64,000 bases of DNA from assembly GCA_900315935.1 (NCBI GenBank), contig ONBB01000017.1, forward strand, positions 1-64,000, read 5' to 3'. Both the position numbers and the translations under genes were made by a program. The notes beneath the pieces were generated by a model. The model made no database searches and had not been told where the DNA came from. It saw only the letters and a list, made by a program, of their open reading frames with translations. Below, piece by piece: positions 62,618 through 64,000 of this stretch. The DNA is from an uncultured Bacteroidales bacterium. GTDB taxonomy: Bacteria > Bacteroidota > Bacteroidia > Bacteroidales > P3. Each line of letters begins with the position of its first letter. The first letter of the stretch is position 1.

Positions 62618-64000
62618 AGCCCGGTCGCATAGCGCTTTTCTTCGCCGCCGTCATCGCCGCATTGGCGGCCGCCTGCGCCCTCTTCCCCCGCGACGGGGTC
62701 GAGGTGGCAGGCCACGAGCTCTACCTCCCGCCCGTCCCTCCCCCCCAACACACTGCCCCAATCACCACCCTCGCCGAGATTTCGGATAATTCAGAAATTT
62801 CAGAATATTCGGAATTTTCAGAAATTTCCGAAAAATCAGAATACTCCGAATTATCAGAATTTTCAGACACCTCCGCATTCCTCTCCGACACCACCGACCT
62901 CCGCTTCTGGCTGCCGGACAGCGCTTTCTTCGACGCGTTCTGGGCGGCTGCCGGGCGGGCACAGGAAGAAGGGCGCATCCTGCGAGTGATGCACTACGGC
63001 GACTCGCAAATCGAGATGGACCGCATCAGCTGCCGCCTGCGTTCCTACATGCAGCGCACCTTCGGTGGCGGCGGTCCCGGCATGCTGCCCTTCCGCACCA
63101 TCATACCCACCTACGCCGTCCGCCAGTACGCCACCGGCGACCTGACCCACCTCTCCTCCTTCGGCGACAGCACCGTCAGCCGCTCGCCCGGCAACTACGG
63201 CCCCATGATGCAGTGCTTCCGCCTCGGCGGCAGCGCCAACGTAACCCTCCGCGAGACCCAGAAGAAGGGTGCCGACGACCGCATCAAACGCTTCTCCGAC
63301 GTGCGCCTGGTCTACAATAACCGCGGCACCGCCCTCCGCGCCACCCTCACCGACCGCACCACCAAGCAACAATTCGCCCTCGAAGAAGGCAACACGGGCA
63401 TCGGCAGCCTCCGCTGGGCGCTCGACTCGGCCTCGTCCAACCTGGCACTCAGCGTCTCCGGCAGCGCCGAACTCTATGCCCTCACCCTCGACAACGGCCC
63501 CGGCGTGGCCGTCGACAACATTCCCATGCGTGGCTGCTCGGGACAGCAGTTCACCCTCGTGCCGCTCGACCGCCTGACGCAGGCTTACGCCCAGCTCGAC
63601 GTCGGCCTCATCATCCTGCAGTTCGGCGGCAACTCCATGCCCTACCTGCGCGACGAGAAGGCCATCTCGAAATACTGCACTTCCATCGGCCGCCAGATTG
63701 ACCACGTGCGCCGCGCCTGCCCGCAGGCCAAGGTGCTCTTCATCGGCCCTTCGGACATGAGTACACGCGTCCGCGGCCAGCTGCAGACCTACCCCCAGCT
63801 GCCGGCCGTGGTCGACAGCCTGGCCGCCACCGCCGTCCGCCACGGCGCCGCCTACTGGAGCATTTACCACGCCATGGGCGGACTCAACTCCATGATACAG
63901 TGGAAGAAAGAGGGACTGGCCGGCGAGGACTACATCCACTTCACCACCCGCGGCGCCGAACTCATGGGCGACCGCCTGGCCGAAGCCCTTGCCACCAGCT
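62614..64000 (+). CDS. SGNH/GDSL-family esterase, 3' end beyond the window
   Basis: At least 462 residues, open to the edge. N-terminal hydrophobic segment (IALFFAAVIAALAAACALF) with AAAC, a possible lipobox or membrane anchor. Catalytic blocks: GDS at 129-131 (MHYGDSQIE), GGN at 338-340 and DYIH at 439-442 (D439, H442), all four SGNH blocks in order. Residues 56-85 are a 9-bp tandem array (ISDNSEISEYSEFSEIS...) forming a Ser-Glu spacer between anchor and catalytic domain. Related enzymes remove O-acetyl groups from peptidoglycan or glycans; its place after lpxD suggests an envelope substrate (inference). Confidence 0.87.
   Translation, partial: MKPGRIALFFAAVIAALAAACALFPRDGVEVAGHELYLPPVPPPQHTAPITTLAEISDNSEISEYSEFSEISEKSEYSELSEFSDTSAFLSDTTDLRFWLPDSAFFDAFWAAAGRAQEEGRILRVMHYGDSQIEMDRISCRLRSYMQRTFGGGGPGMLPFRTIIPTYAVRQYATGDLTHLSSFGDSTVSRSPGNYGPMMQCFRLGGSANVTLRETQKKGADDRIKRFSDVRLVYNNRGTALRATLTDRTTKQQFALEEGNTGIGSLRWALDSASSNLALSVSGSAELYALTLDNGPGVAVDNIPMRGCSGQQFTLVPLDRLTQAYAQLDVGLIILQFGGNSMPYLRDEKAISKYCTSIGRQIDHVRRACPQAKVLFIGPSDMSTRVRGQLQTYPQLPAVVDSLAATAVRHGAAYWSIYHAMGGLNSMIQWKKEGLAGEDYIHFTTRGAELMGDRLAEALATS
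62779..62868 (+). repeat. in-gene 9-bp tandem array (10 units) in the SGNH hydrolase gene
   Basis: Ten 9-bp units such as ATTTCAGAA, TATTCGGAA and ATTTCCGAA, the longest array in the window. AT-rich, in frame, encoding a repeating S-E-hydrophobic pattern. Confidence 0.94.

Overview
The window comes from a GC-rich member of the Bacteroidetes, most likely the Bacteroidales. The evidence is a Bacteroidetes-type 16S rRNA 5' end at the left edge, promoters of the phylum's form (TTTG/TTTTGCC near -33 and TAnnTTTG near -7), two very large type IX secretion (T9SS) clients, two TonB-dependent receptor/DUF4249 pairs, a SusB-like GH97 enzyme, a DAHP synthase-chorismate mutase fusion, and an rSAM/lipoprotein cassette. 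No phage, transposase, IS element or CRISPR array was seen.

Layout. 1-330: 5' end of a 16S rRNA gene leaving the window to the left. 0.9-12.3 kb (+): a giant secreted protein with a gliding-type C-terminal domain, a GH97 alpha-glucosidase and a lipoprotein phosphohydrolase. 12.3-16.4 kb (-): pdxJ, metK and a compact radical-SAM/lipoprotein cassette. 16.5-17.5 kb (+): the aroF-like fusion. 17.6-18.2 kb (-): rpmA and rplU. 18.5-24.0 kb (-): glnA-folK-TonB receptor-DUF4249. 24.2-27.8 kb (-): an AT-richer accessory island of four unrecognised genes between two directly repeated ~190-bp sequences. 28.1-34.6 kb (-): a second T9SS client split by a frameshift. 35.0-37.0 kb (-): two-component system, thioesterase and tRNA-Phe. 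37.1-42.7 kb (-): second TonB receptor-DUF4249 pair with a 2-hydroxyacid dehydrogenase, a DUF3109 protein and lspA. 42.8-45.0 kb (-): K+ channel and M16 peptidase. 45.2-49.1 kb (-): atpEFHAG without atpB. 49.2-55.0 kb (-): nadB, Sel1 protein, lipoprotein histidine kinase/NarL regulator and a methyltransferase. 55.2-64.0 kb (+): glycosyltransferase, tRNA-Cys (on -), then pth-coaX-OMP-TPR-lptC-lpxD-SGNH hydrolase running off the right edge.

Most genes are housekeeping genes in tight, often ATGA-overlapping operons. Outer-membrane and envelope functions dominate: nutrient receptors, LPS genes lpxD and lptC, lipoprotein maturation by LspA, and T9SS cargo.

The most unusual content is repetitive. 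First, a G-rich intergenic element occurs six times, always with the G-rich strand on +, built from 11-bp units that place GGGG tracts 7 nt apart, usually followed by a conserved ~35-bp tail. Second, about fifteen short tandem arrays with unit lengths of 7, 8, 9 or 11 bp lie mostly inside genes in frame and add low-complexity peptide inserts or form signal peptides. Third, REP-like palindromes lie inside folK and at the start of lptC. Fourth, a ~190-bp leader-like repeat flanks the accessory island. The other candidates for undescribed biology are the rSAM cassette, which includes two 54-codon lipoprotein genes absent from ordinary ORF calls, and the three overlapping genes of the island.
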